Assembly: GCF_022601975.1 (NCBI RefSeq)
Contig: NZ_JAKVIR010000039.1
Span: forward strand, 1-41,383
Origin: Pontibacter sp. E15-1
Lineage (GTDB): Bacteria; Bacteroidota; Bacteroidia; Cytophagales; Hymenobacteraceae
Length of the DNA stretch: 41,383 nt
Direction: 5' to 3'
A model generated the notes under the pieces. That model was not told the DNA's origin. It worked only from the letters and a program-made list of their open reading frames with translations, and made no database searches. Position numbers and translations under genes: made by a program. Shown piece after piece: positions 25,610 through 33,244 of the stretch (its first letter is position 1; the number at the start of each line of letters is the position of its first letter).

Positions 25610-25675
25610 ACACCAATACATAAAACAGCGCGCCACCTTGCTAGCAAGGTGGCGCGCTGTTTTATGTATTGGTGT
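25610..25675. terminator. Perfect 66-bp palindrome between convergent genes
   Basis: Bases 25610-25642 are the exact reverse complement of 25643-25675: 33-bp arms, no mismatch and no spacer, centred on TTGCTAGCAA. The core is CGCGCCACCTTG/CAAGGTGGCGCG, flanked by TAAAACAG/CTGTTTTA. It lies between the converging small membrane protein gene and the 80-residue protein gene and can terminate both. Its length is beyond what termination needs. Confidence 0.85.
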
Positions 25676-25743
25676 TTAAACTATGTTTGATTCTGGATGA
25701 TGCGATTGAGTGGTATACGCTTCATCTAAAATAACGCTGCTGG

Positions 25744-25986
25744 TTAATGGCTGCCGGCACTGCTTCCGATATCCTGACCACCATCCTGCACATCGGCACT
25801 GCCTCTGCTACCACTTTTCTGTGAAGGGGCTCCTCCAACTCTTCCTTTTTTAATATCCTCTTCATCTACTTCCTCTTGTCTTACACCTGTTGGGTGTATG
25901 TTTGGCACACTGTTTCCAGTATTTAAGGTTTCACTGATATTCTCGTCTTTCAACTTGTCTTTTTTATTCTTATCGTTCTGGTCCAT
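25744..25986 (-). CDS. 80-aa hydrophilin-like disordered protein
   Basis: Eighty residues, highly charged and hydrophilic, with no Cys, Phe, Tyr or Trp. Glycine makes up about 14 percent (11 of 80), and Asp, Glu, Lys, Ser and Gln most of the rest. The N-terminus is Lys/Asp-rich (DQNDKNKKDKLKDEN), a central segment reads PNIHPTGVRQEEVDEEDIKKGR, and the tail is Gly/Ser/Asp-rich. It meets the loose definition of a hydrophilin (glycine-rich, hydrophilic, disordered), a class tied to water stress. I recognise no named family. The start is the only ATG at the 5' end of the frame. Confidence 0.7.
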   Translation of the reverse strand: MDQNDKNKKDKLKDENISETLNTGNSVPNIHPTGVRQEEVDEEDIKKGRVGGAPSQKSGSRGSADVQDGGQDIGSSAGSH

Positions 25987-26205
25987 TTGTATTGATTTTT
26001 AAGTTTAAATTGTACTGTGCTTTATTATTGAAGCCCATGACTACGATTGCATGAGATGTAATTTTCATCGCCTATTAATTTACCAATTTAATAACCAGAA
26101 TTAGCGTCTGTTTATACATGACTAGAAATGGACTTTATACCTCATTTCTAAAGCTTAATTTCTGATCTTTAATTTGGTGAAGCACCAGGAATCAGGCGCC
26201 ATCCG

Positions 26206-26883
26206 TTAATACCACTCGTTTGAATGCTTCCGGCGATCACTGCCCTCCTCAGGCTGCCAACCATGCGCTGGGTGGCGCGTCTCATAATTGCCGTGGTAGC
26301 TGCGCCTGTGTCCACTTAATGGATCATATCGGCTATTCCAGTCCGGGTTATAGTTACTGCTGCCGTCATACCCATAGCTAAGCGAGCCGGCCATATTTCC
26401 GTAATTCTCTCCTCGGCCACTTCTGTACGTATCGGGCCGATAGTTGGCGTTAAAGTTCCCAACGCCATACGGGTCATTGTCTTCAATCCGGTCGTGAACA
26501 CTCTCGTGCCCCTGGCTTACGTGATTGCGCTGGCTGCCGTAGCTCCTGTCCTGGAAATTCTCTCTGTCATTGCCACGCGCGGATTGCCGTGGCTCAGCTC
26601 GGTGGTCACGTGTAGGGTAGTTATAGTTTCGGTTATAGTCGTTGTTATAGTTACGATTATAGTCCTGGTTATAATCAGGGGATCGGCCTTGATTTCTGTT
26701 TCTGTCAGCGTGATCTTCTGAACGGTTCCAGTTGGACTGGTTACGGGGATCTCTGTCGGTTTCGAAGCGATAGGCTCCACGGTAACTGTCTGGGTTCTGA
26801 CTAGGAGAATTGTCCCTTTGGCGGTTTCTCTTGTCTCTGTCCTCGGGGTATTGTGGGCTATTGTTCCAAGTGCTTCTTTCCAT
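26206..26883 (-). CDS. Arg/Tyr/Asn-rich disordered protein A
   Basis: 225 residues of low complexity. By count: 32 Arg but 2 Lys, 32 Asn, 21 Tyr, 5 Trp, only 6 Ile/Leu/Val together, and no Cys. It has no signal peptide or membrane helix, so it is probably cytoplasmic. Residues 71-90 form a short tandem of Tyr-Asn-Arg/Asp-Asn units. The C-terminal half has Gly-Tyr and Arg-Tyr pairs (SYGYDG, SRYDPLSGHRRSYHGNY). Tyr and Arg 'stickers' spaced by polar residues are the composition of phase-separating proteins of the FUS type; any such behaviour here is inference. It is divergent from protein B across 154 bases. No family recognised. Confidence 0.75.
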   Translation of the reverse strand: MERSTWNNSPQYPEDRDKRNRQRDNSPSQNPDSYRGAYRFETDRDPRNQSNWNRSEDHADRNRNQGRSPDYNQDYNRNYNNDYNRNYNYPTRDHRAEPRQSARGNDRENFQDRSYGSQRNHVSQGHESVHDRIEDNDPYGVGNFNANYRPDTYRSGRGENYGNMAGSLSYGYDGSSNYNPDWNSRYDPLSGHRRSYHGNYETRHPAHGWQPEEGSDRRKHSNEWY

Positions 26884-27037
26884 AGGTATTTATGTCGTTT
26901 GTCTGTCTTTATTAAACGCTGGAGTGGCGCTGGGGTTTTTATGAAGTATAGATGCTTGGAGGCTAACCCATTGTGCCCTTATACCCGTAAAAAGAAACAG
27001 TGCACTTTGACATTAAATCCCATACCCCTACCAAGCT

Positions 27038-27712
27038 ATGAACACTACTGACAGGAACGAGAGAGAACCGCGCTGGCTACATGGGCATCACCATGGGCAG
27101 AACTCAGACAGAGGAAACTATTCCCCAGACAGCCACTTTTACCGGGGTTACGAGGACAGCCCCTATACCCAATACCGTGACGACAGCAGGTTTAACAGCA
27201 ATGAGGACCGTCGCCAAATGTCCCCGTCAGGGCGATTCAGGCCGGGTGGGGCTAGGTACAGTGGCCCGGACTTTACACGTGGCAACGCCGGCGCTCCCGA
27301 TAACCCTTATAACATGAGCTATCCTAAGCGCGACGGGTATAATTCGTCTCACCACTACGATGCGCGGGCAGATTACAGCCGTCGTGGCAATACGGATTTT
27401 GGCATGAACCTGTCCGGGGAGGAGAACAGAAGGTATGGCAGGGGAGAAGAGCGCTTTGGCCATGAAGTGAGGCGAAATAATCAGGATGACCGGTGGGGAC
27501 GCGACTCACGAAGAGATTTTAAATCATACAGCCAAAACGAAGCGGGCTACACCAATTACGATGATGACTATACCCCCGGTTTTGCCGGTCGCAACTACTC
27601 AGAAGATGCCATGCAGTATGGCGAAACAAGACGTTTCTTGAGCCGTTGGGATGACCGCAATAGAAACACAGATGACTATGATGATTACATGCGTCACAGA
27701 GACAGGCGCTAA
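27038..27712 (+). CDS. Arg/Tyr/Asp-rich disordered protein B
   Basis: 224 residues of low complexity: 37 Arg, 2 Lys, 20 Tyr, about 20 Asn, only 4 Leu/Val, no Ile and no Cys. The N-terminus carries a His patch (WLHGHHHG) that could bind metal. The middle has Arg-Gly and Tyr-Ser stretches (RFRPGGARYSGPDFTRG, RRYGRGEERFG). The tail is Asp/Tyr/Arg-rich (TDDYDDYMRHRDRR). No signal peptide or membrane helix is present. Composition and length (225 against 224) match the divergent neighbour A, though I see no collinear homology. Protein C follows on the same strand after 180 bases. No family recognised. Confidence 0.75.
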   Translation: MNTTDRNEREPRWLHGHHHGQNSDRGNYSPDSHFYRGYEDSPYTQYRDDSRFNSNEDRRQMSPSGRFRPGGARYSGPDFTRGNAGAPDNPYNMSYPKRDGYNSSHHYDARADYSRRGNTDFGMNLSGEENRRYGRGEERFGHEVRRNNQDDRWGRDSRRDFKSYSQNEAGYTNYDDDYTPGFAGRNYSEDAMQYGETRRFLSRWDDRNRNTDDYDDYMRHRDRR

Positions 27713-27892
27713 TCCTGACTTCTCTGTCTTACACTCTTGACTTATATCCGCAAGGCATTCTTTTGAAGGGTCAACTCGACCAGATTACAGTAAGGGTATG
27801 TATGGATTTCGCCTCCCGAAGATGAGTATTATACATGCTTAAATTATCAGCATTAAACCTACGGCTGTCAGGCCGTCTATTCCTAATTAATC

Positions 27893-28429
27893 ATGAAGAA
27901 CGAACGAAGCACCAATTACGGCGAATACAACCGCAACTACAGAAATCAAATTGAAAACGATCCGCAACAACGACAGTTTCAGGCACAGGAGCATGCGCAA
28001 CTGGGAGATACCCGCAATGAGCCGGGCGAGTATTACAGAATTCAGCAGAGCAGGGAGTTTGGCAGCAGCGGAGGCATGCAAGGCAATCGGGAAGACAGAT
28101 ACAATCAGATGTATGACACCGCTAACTACTCAGACCACCCACGATCCTCTGACTATGGCCTGCCTTACGGCGTGGAGAATGACCTGGACCAGGTTGGGCA
28201 TTTCCCGTACAGTGAGGGCCCCTATACCCGGGAACCGCGGAGTTACCGCTATACCCAAGGGTATAATCCAAACTACGACAACCCGGAAGAGGGCGATCGT
28301 TACCGTGACTTCGATAGCCGGGGAAACCACGGATTCCGCCATGAGGGCAGCTACGGAAATCAGGATTCTTTCCGCGAGTTTGGGAACGACCGATTCGGGA
28401 AAAAAGGTTGGAGTAATAACCCGCACTAA
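27893..28429 (+). CDS. Tyr/Arg/Asn-rich disordered protein C
   Basis: 178 residues of low complexity: 19 Arg, 3 Lys, 18 Tyr, 19 Asn, only 7 Ile/Leu/Val and no Cys. The N-terminus (STNYGEYNRNYRNQ) repeats the Tyr-Asn-Arg theme of protein A. A slightly more ordered middle (DYGLPYGVENDLDQVGHFPY) may be a short interaction motif. The C-terminal part is Gly/Phe/Arg-rich (GNHGFRHEGSYGN, REFGNDRFGKKGW). No signal peptide or membrane segment. A small hairpin (ACGGC/GCCGT, 27861-27876) lies about 17 bases before the ATG. The gene ends at a bidirectional terminator. No family recognised. Confidence 0.74.
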   Translation: MKNERSTNYGEYNRNYRNQIENDPQQRQFQAQEHAQLGDTRNEPGEYYRIQQSREFGSSGGMQGNREDRYNQMYDTANYSDHPRSSDYGLPYGVENDLDQVGHFPYSEGPYTREPRSYRYTQGYNPNYDNPEEGDRYRDFDSRGNHGFRHEGSYGNQDSFREFGNDRFGKKGWSNNPH

Positions 28430-28500
28430 TCTGCTTCATCGGGCTGAGCATTTAACTGCTTAATCCACTGGCAAGATCAATAAACTAGCTTAAATTTTTA

Positions 28501-28541
28501 ATAAGAAGAGGCCGTAGCACCACGCTGCGGCCTCTTCTTAT
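28501..28541. terminator. Bidirectional terminator, protein C / UPF0104 gene
   Basis: Bases 28501-28518 pair with 28524-28541 around a five-base loop, with one G-T position in an 18-bp stem (AAGAAGAGGCCG/CGGCCTCTTCTT). A-rich and T-rich flanks allow it to work on both strands of the convergent gene pair. Confidence 0.88.
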
Positions 28542-28558
28542 ATCCAGGTATGCCATCA

Positions 28559-29665
28559 TCAAGCTTGCAGACGTTTTCGGCGGTCTTCCTGTAATTCTCC
28601 CGCATGCTCCGGCTCTACATGAGCGTGCTCTGATTTGAATACACGGGCGGCCCAGCGAGGAAACACAACAGCTCCAATAATCAGATACAGATAATGTGTC
28701 AGTATGCGGTACACGAACACCGCTATGGCTGTGAAACTTCCCAGGTAAGCGCCAAAGAACGCTGGAAAAGCCAATTCCGCAATACCGGCGGCTCCAGGAG
28801 TGACCGAAACAAATAAGACAATCTTATAGATCAGGTTGCGCGAAAATATGACCACATGATCGTGCAGGTTGAGAGTAGTAAATGCCGCGATAAGTAAGCC
28901 GATTATGATGTAGCGGGCCGTCCAGACAAACACCGTGGAGACTCCCGCACGAAACCAATAAGCTGCCGGTTTGCTGCGGAGGTGCTTTGAGGAGAGCAGC
29001 AACTCGTTGGCATGCCGAAGTATAGCCTGTCGCCATTTGCCGAAAAGCCGTATGCGGCATGTATAAAGTAGCCCGCGTTTAACGGCGTGCGGGTTAATAA
29101 AGAGGGCATAAAACATCGTAAAGGCAGACAGCGCCACGAGCACATAGCTGACAATAAAAGCAACTGCCAGCGTCTCGCGCAAAGCACCAGGTATACCTAC
29201 CAACTCGGGGAGCAGGATGCCTTTTGTAAAGTAAAGGACCAAAGGCACAGCCAGCACAAAATACAGGTTATCCAGCATAGAGATAACCATGACCTTGCCG
29301 ATTGATCGGCCTAATGGGATTTTCTCCTTGAAGAGGATATAGGCCAACACACTCGTTCCGCCCACCACCGTGGGGAGGGCGCATGCGGCAAACTCCCAAA
29401 GCATGATGACACTGAAGCTCTGTTTCCAGGAAAGCACCTGGTCGGTTATGTAGCGAATGCGATACATATTGCCCAGGTCCCGGACTATGAGGACAGCAAC
29501 GGCCATACCTACCCAGTAAAAATTTGCTTGAAGAATTATGCCAAACTGACCTGGCTCATACCCGGCGTACAGCAGGTACGCGATCACGCTTAAACCCAGA
29601 ACCGTAGGCAAAGCAAGATAGCGGACGGTAAACTTTTTACGAAGTTTCTTTTCTGATACAGTCAT
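28559..29665 (-). CDS. UPF0104 / lysylphosphatidylglycerol synthase-like membrane protein
   Basis: A 368-residue polytopic membrane protein with about eight hydrophobic helices, a basic N-terminus (SEKKLRKKF) and a charged C-terminal tail with His and Glu. VTPGAAGIAE near residue 310 is the characteristic PGxxGxxE motif of the UPF0104/AglD/YbhN flippase-like family, which includes the membrane half of MprF. It has no C-terminal aminoacyl-transferase domain, so it is not a full lysyl-phosphatidylglycerol synthase. A lipid or lipid-linked-sugar translocation role is plausible but unproven. It converges on the disordered-protein cluster. Confidence 0.85.
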   Translation of the reverse strand: MTVSEKKLRKKFTVRYLALPTVLGLSVIAYLLYAGYEPGQFGIILQANFYWVGMAVAVLIVRDLGNMYRIRYITDQVLSWKQSFSVIMLWEFAACALPTVVGGTSVLAYILFKEKIPLGRSIGKVMVISMLDNLYFVLAVPLVLYFTKGILLPELVGIPGALRETLAVAFIVSYVLVALSAFTMFYALFINPHAVKRGLLYTCRIRLFGKWRQAILRHANELLLSSKHLRSKPAAYWFRAGVSTVFVWTARYIIIGLLIAAFTTLNLHDHVVIFSRNLIYKIVLFVSVTPGAAGIAELAFPAFFGAYLGSFTAIAVFVYRILTHYLYLIIGAVVFPRWAARVFKSEHAHVEPEHAGELQEDRRKRLQA

Positions 29666-30167
29666 GAGGCCAGGGTAACGCGTAATGATCCAGCTTTGGT
29701 GAGGATAGGAAAGGGCTTAACGCAATTTGTATGAAGTCCCAGAAGACAACCACACATCACCCCAAAGCATACTGCAGCAGGATGTTATATAACTAATTTT
29801 AGGTTGGAGAATGGATGACATAAACGTGCTTGACCTAATTTTTCTGAAAGATAAAGACTTAATGTTTCCCTGAAACACTAGCTTTCAAAAATAGACTGTT
29901 TATTTAGTGAAAGGTATTATTCGGAGGGGTAGCGTAATTAAGGTGGACCTTTTAAATGGTTTTAAATGCTTAACTATTGTATTAATTTAAGTTAAAATTC
30001 TATTTATTTCATTTAAAACAAATGAATGTATAACTATATGGAAGCTTCCTCTATTTAGGAGAATGTGTTTAGATTATGGTTATATAATATTTTTGGTGTT
30101 GATGGTAGGTGGCGTTATAATTGAAACACAAGTATAGGTATGACCAAAAGTGAGAAGGATAGCGAAC
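29666..30167. other. AT-rich intergenic region
   Basis: About 500 bases between the start of the UPF0104 gene and the dapA terminator. The second half is very AT-rich (runs of TTTAAA and ATTTAA). I see no reading frame of protein character, no tRNA and no repeat. The minus-strand promoter of the UPF0104 gene should lie at its left end but cannot be placed. Confidence 0.5.
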
Positions 30168-30218
30168 TATATTGCACAGAAAAGGCCAGCAAATTGCTGG
30201 CCTTTTCTGTGCAATATA
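30168..30218. terminator. Near loop-free 25-bp-arm palindrome after dapA
   Basis: Bases 30168-30192 are the exact reverse complement of 30194-30218 with one central base. The core AAGGCCAGCAA/TTGCTGGCCTT is flanked by ACAGAAA/TTTCTGT and AT-rich ends. It lies 45 bases past the dapA stop and is symmetrical, so it would act in both directions although no gene approaches from the left. Confidence 0.88.
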
Positions 30219-30263
30219 TAGAAATGCAAAGTCTGTTAATCTTGCATTAGTATGGCATCCCTT

Positions 30264-31133
30264 TTAAAGTAGCTTCTCCAACCTGTTCTTCAGACCTGAA
30301 GTTGCTTCCAGTAGCGGCAGCCTTACGTTGGCGGAGCAAATACCGAATCGCTCTAATAGCGCTTTTACTCCTACCGGATTGCTTTCCTCATAGAGTAGGG
30401 GGTTTATGTCGATAAAGCTGTGCAGCAGACTTGCCGCCTGTTTAAAGTTGCCCGCCAGAGCCAACTGCACCATCTCAGAGAATTTCTCAGGAAAAGCGTT
30501 CGCCAGCACAGAGATAGCCCCTTCAGCCCCGAAAGAGATCATGGGAACTGTCAGCAAATCATCACCGCTAATCAGTATAAATTGCTCTGGCTTATGCTTG
30601 GCAATGCTCATGCACTGCTCCATGTTACCGGATGCCTCTTTTATACCAATAATGTTGTCGTGCAGGGCCAACTTTAAAGTGGTATCGGCTGTGATGTTGC
30701 TGCTCGTGCGCCCAGGAACGTTATAGAGTATCACCGGGACTGGGGAGGCGTCGGCGATGTGCAGGAAATGCTGGTAAATACCCAGTTGAGAAGGTTTGTT
30801 ATAGGCCGGGCTGACAGAGAGGATGGCATCGATTCCCTCAAAGTCTGTGCTTGCTATCGTGTCCAGCAGTTGCTGCGTGTTGTTGCCGCCCAAGCCATAT
30901 ACCAGCGGCACACGCCCCTGCACGTGCTTTTTGATAAAACTCAGGATTTCCGCTTTCTCTGCTTCCGTTGTGGTGGCCGATTCGGCGGTGGTGCCATTGA
31001 CTACCAGGTAATTCACGTTTCCATCCAACGTAAAGTCAAGCAACTTTTGCAGGCCTGTATAGTCTACCGTCAGTTCTTTGGTGAACGGCGTAACAAGGGC
31101 TACACCTGTACCTGTAAATTTCTCTCTTCCCAT
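30264..31133 (-). CDS. dapA: 4-hydroxy-tetrahydrodipicolinate synthase
   Basis: Condenses pyruvate with aspartate semialdehyde, the first committed step of lysine and diaminopimelate synthesis; 289 residues, the usual length. Lys165 in GIKEASG forms the Schiff base with pyruvate. Tyr137 (LYNVPGRT), Thr48-Thr49 (NGTTAES) and Arg142 match the catalytic triad and carboxylate-binding positions. The start MGREKFTGTGVALVTPF is canonical. It is a single minus-strand gene, 168 bases downstream of the LytTR regulator's stop side, with its own terminator. Confidence 0.97.
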   Translation of the reverse strand: MGREKFTGTGVALVTPFTKELTVDYTGLQKLLDFTLDGNVNYLVVNGTTAESATTTEAEKAEILSFIKKHVQGRVPLVYGLGGNNTQQLLDTIASTDFEGIDAILSVSPAYNKPSQLGIYQHFLHIADASPVPVILYNVPGRTSSNITADTTLKLALHDNIIGIKEASGNMEQCMSIAKHKPEQFILISGDDLLTVPMISFGAEGAISVLANAFPEKFSEMVQLALAGNFKQAASLLHSFIDINPLLYEESNPVGVKALLERFGICSANVRLPLLEATSGLKNRLEKLL

Positions 31134-31301
31134 TTCTTTAGTTTACGGAGCGCGAATTTCGAATTAAGAATTCTTTTCTGCAAATGCTTTTTATACCCCT
31201 GCATCAGATTGACGATGCTGGTTTACTGTGAAATTGCTATCGGCTACCGCTTTAATTTAAGAATACGCTAAAAGTAAGGGCTAATGTTTACCTGCGCAAG
31301 C

Positions 31302-32027
31302 TTACTGTATATTGTTTTCCTCCACCCACTTTAAAAAATTCTCCTTGTATACTTCCCCAATCGGTATCTCTTTGGGGCCAATGCGGATGCGGCTTTTCTC
31401 GATGCTCTCAATCTTTTGCAGCGACACAATGTAGGAGCGGTGCACGCGCAGAAACTTAGCTTCTGGCAGCTTCTCCATCATCTTGTTCATCGAGAGCAGG
31501 GTGATGATTTTCTGATCCTTGGTCTGGATGATGATATAATCCTTCAGGCCCTCGATCCAGAGGATGTCCTTGAAATCAACGCGCACCGATTTATAGTCTG
31601 CCTTCACAAACATGAAGTCCTGCTCGTGCGGCGCGCTTGGGGCCGGGGCGTCGGGTGTCTTCTCATGGCGTTGCAGCCTTTCCTGGGCTTTGGTCACGGC
31701 TTTCAGAAACCTGTCGAAGGGGATGGGTTTGAGCAGGTAATCGACTGCATCCTGGTTAAATCCCTCCAGGGCATAATCCGGGTAAGCGGTCGTGAAAATG
31801 ATGAGCGGCTGGTGCTTAAGGATGTTCAGAAACTGGATCCCTGTCAGCTCGGGCATCTCGATGTCCAGAAACATCAGGTCGATCTGCTCGTCCTGCAGCG
31901 CCTGCATGGCCTCGGTGGCACTCGAGCAGGTGCGCACCAATTTCAGAAAGGGCAACTTGGCAATATAGCTTTCAAGGATATCGAGGGCGAGTGGCTCGTC
32001 GTCCACAGCGATGCAACGTATTTTCAT
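31302..32027 (-). CDS. LytTR-family response regulator
   Basis: A 241-residue two-component regulator. The receiver domain (1 to about 120) has the acidic pair D9-D10, phosphoacceptor Asp55 (MFLDIEMPE), Thr79/80 and Lys100. A Pro/Ala linker leads to a LytTR DNA-binding domain (about 135-241) with FMFVKADYKSVRV, IEGLKDYIII, FLRVHRSYIVSL and IGPKEIPIGEVYKENF. It starts 3 bases after the histidine kinase stop, so the pair is translationally coupled. The target genes cannot be read from the sequence; autoregulation is common in this class. Confidence 0.95.
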   Translation of the reverse strand: MKIRCIAVDDEPLALDILESYIAKLPFLKLVRTCSSATEAMQALQDEQIDLMFLDIEMPELTGIQFLNILKHQPLIIFTTAYPDYALEGFNQDAVDYLLKPIPFDRFLKAVTKAQERLQRHEKTPDAPAPSAPHEQDFMFVKADYKSVRVDFKDILWIEGLKDYIIIQTKDQKIITLLSMNKMMEKLPEAKFLRVHRSYIVSLQKIESIEKSRIRIGPKEIPIGEVYKENFLKWVEENNIQ

Positions 32028-32030
32028 GTT

Positions 32031-33050
32031 TTATTTGGCGTTAGGTCTGAAGTATAATTTCAAGGTCGCATAAAAAGCCCCATCCTTCTCCTCGAAGGCC
32101 AGCAAGTGCTGGTTGGGGTATAGCAGGTTCAGGCGCCGGCGCAGGTTTGTGAGGCCAATCCCTCCGAACTCCCGCTTTTTGTGCGAGCTGGTGTTGTTCA
32201 CAGTGCTGAAAAGCAGGGCGTCTTCCTGTACGGTCAGGTTTATCTGTATGCCTATTTCGTTTTTGCTTACCAGCCCATGCTTAAACGCGTTCTCGACCAA
32301 AGTCATGAGCAGCATGGGGGCAATCTGGCGGTTCGCGAGTTCACCCTGCACCTCGAACCTGATACCGGTGTGCTCACGCAGGCGAAGCTTTTGCAGCGCG
32401 ATAAAATTGTTGATATGCTCCACCTCTTTCTCCAGGCTCACCATCGTGTCGTTGCTCTCATACAGCATGTAGCGCATCAGCAACGAGAGCTTCATGATGG
32501 CGTCGGGGGTTTCAGGGTGCTGTTTGTAGGCCAGGGAGTATATGTTATTTAACGTGTTGAACAGAAAATGGGGGTTCACCTGCGATTTGAGGTATGCCAG
32601 TTCAGTAATCAGTTTCTGCGTCTCCAGCTCTTTGTTGCGCCGCTCGTTGCGGATATAATTGCCCGTCACTTTCAGGGCGGAGCTGATAAACGTGGTTACC
32701 AAACCGCCCAGCATGTACTGCAGCAGCCGCTCCGTGCTGTACAGGGTGTCCATACCGGGGTTATACTCCCGAAATATGTAATAGTCGAATGGTGCCTGCA
32801 GCACGGCCACCGAAAGGAGCATCGTGACGACCGCAAAAACATAGAGCAGTATCTGGTTGCGCGCAAGATACCTCGGGATGAGCACATACCAGTTGAAATA
32901 AAAGATCAGCAGGTGAAACAGCAGCCCGACGGTAATGTCCAGCCCTTTGTGCAAGGTGAGGGAGCGGTTGGCATACACAAAGTAAAAAATCCAGGCCCCA
33001 AAAATCAGCCAGCCAGCAACATGCAGCGCCAGTTTATAGCGTCTTTTCAT
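32031..33050 (-). CDS. LytS/YehU-type sensor histidine kinase
   Basis: A 339-residue membrane sensor kinase. The ATG at 33050 is chosen because a strong GGAGGT lies 4 bases before it (complement of 33055-33060); the frame extends nine codons upstream to 33077. Four hydrophobic helices (about 11-26, 38-58, 68-85, 106-124) form the sensor, with almost no external loop. The His_kinase domain has phosphoacceptor His161 in VNPHFLFNTLNNIYSLA, an N-box LVENAFKHG and a G-box GIGLTNLRRRL. It pairs with the LytTR regulator downstream. The signal is unknown. Confidence 0.95.
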   Translation of the reverse strand: MKRRYKLALHVAGWLIFGAWIFYFVYANRSLTLHKGLDITVGLLFHLLIFYFNWYVLIPRYLARNQILLYVFAVVTMLLSVAVLQAPFDYYIFREYNPGMDTLYSTERLLQYMLGGLVTTFISSALKVTGNYIRNERRNKELETQKLITELAYLKSQVNPHFLFNTLNNIYSLAYKQHPETPDAIMKLSLLMRYMLYESNDTMVSLEKEVEHINNFIALQKLRLREHTGIRFEVQGELANRQIAPMLLMTLVENAFKHGLVSKNEIGIQINLTVQEDALLFSTVNNTSSHKKREFGGIGLTNLRRRLNLLYPNQHLLAFEEKDGAFYATLKLYFRPNAK

Positions 33051-33054
33051 GGTT

Positions 33055-33060
33055 ACCTCC
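33055..33060 (-). promoter_or_regulatory. Strong Shine-Dalgarno site (GGAGGT) of the sensor kinase
   Basis: On the minus strand GGAGGTAACC directly precedes the ATG at 33050. Strong sites of this kind are uncommon in Bacteroidota, and this one decides the start over the ATG at 33077. Confidence 0.7.
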
Positions 33061-33119
33061 CGAAGCGTTATGTTCATTTTTTGTTGCTGTTGGCCATGGT
33101 ATGGGCCTGCAAGTACCCG

Positions 33120-33145
33120 GACTGCCTAGGTACCTAAAGGCAGTC
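33120..33145. repeat. Hairpin upstream of the two-component pair
   Basis: GACTGCC (33120-33126) pairs perfectly with GGCAGTC (33139-33145) around a 12-base loop containing GGTACC. It lies about 70 bases upstream of the kinase start. It could be an operator or part of the leader; there is no T-tract. Confidence 0.35.
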
Positions 33146-33202
33146 ACAAACGCAAGTTTCTACCGCATTAAATTCAGATACTGGGTATGCGCAGCATAGA
33201 GT

Positions 33203-33230
33203 TGGCCCCGACGGTATCCCATCAGGGCCA
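33203..33230 (-). terminator. Weak stem-loop after ligA
   Basis: TGGCCC (33203-33208) pairs with GGGCCA (33225-33230) around a 16-base loop, 15 bases past the ligA stop. No T-tract follows on the minus strand, so read-through into the two-component genes is possible. Confidence 0.3.
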
Positions 33231-33244
33231 TATTTTGCTGGCTT

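Noticed and set aside
26206..28429. Disordered proteins A, B and C considered as chance frames
   Set aside because: Three separate ATG-started frames without stops, with the same unusual composition, no better opposite frame, and a terminator after C are unlikely by chance.
28559..29665. Full MprF-type lysyl-phosphatidylglycerol synthase
   Set aside because: Only the membrane half is present; the aminoacyl-transferase domain is missing, so the enzyme name is not justified.
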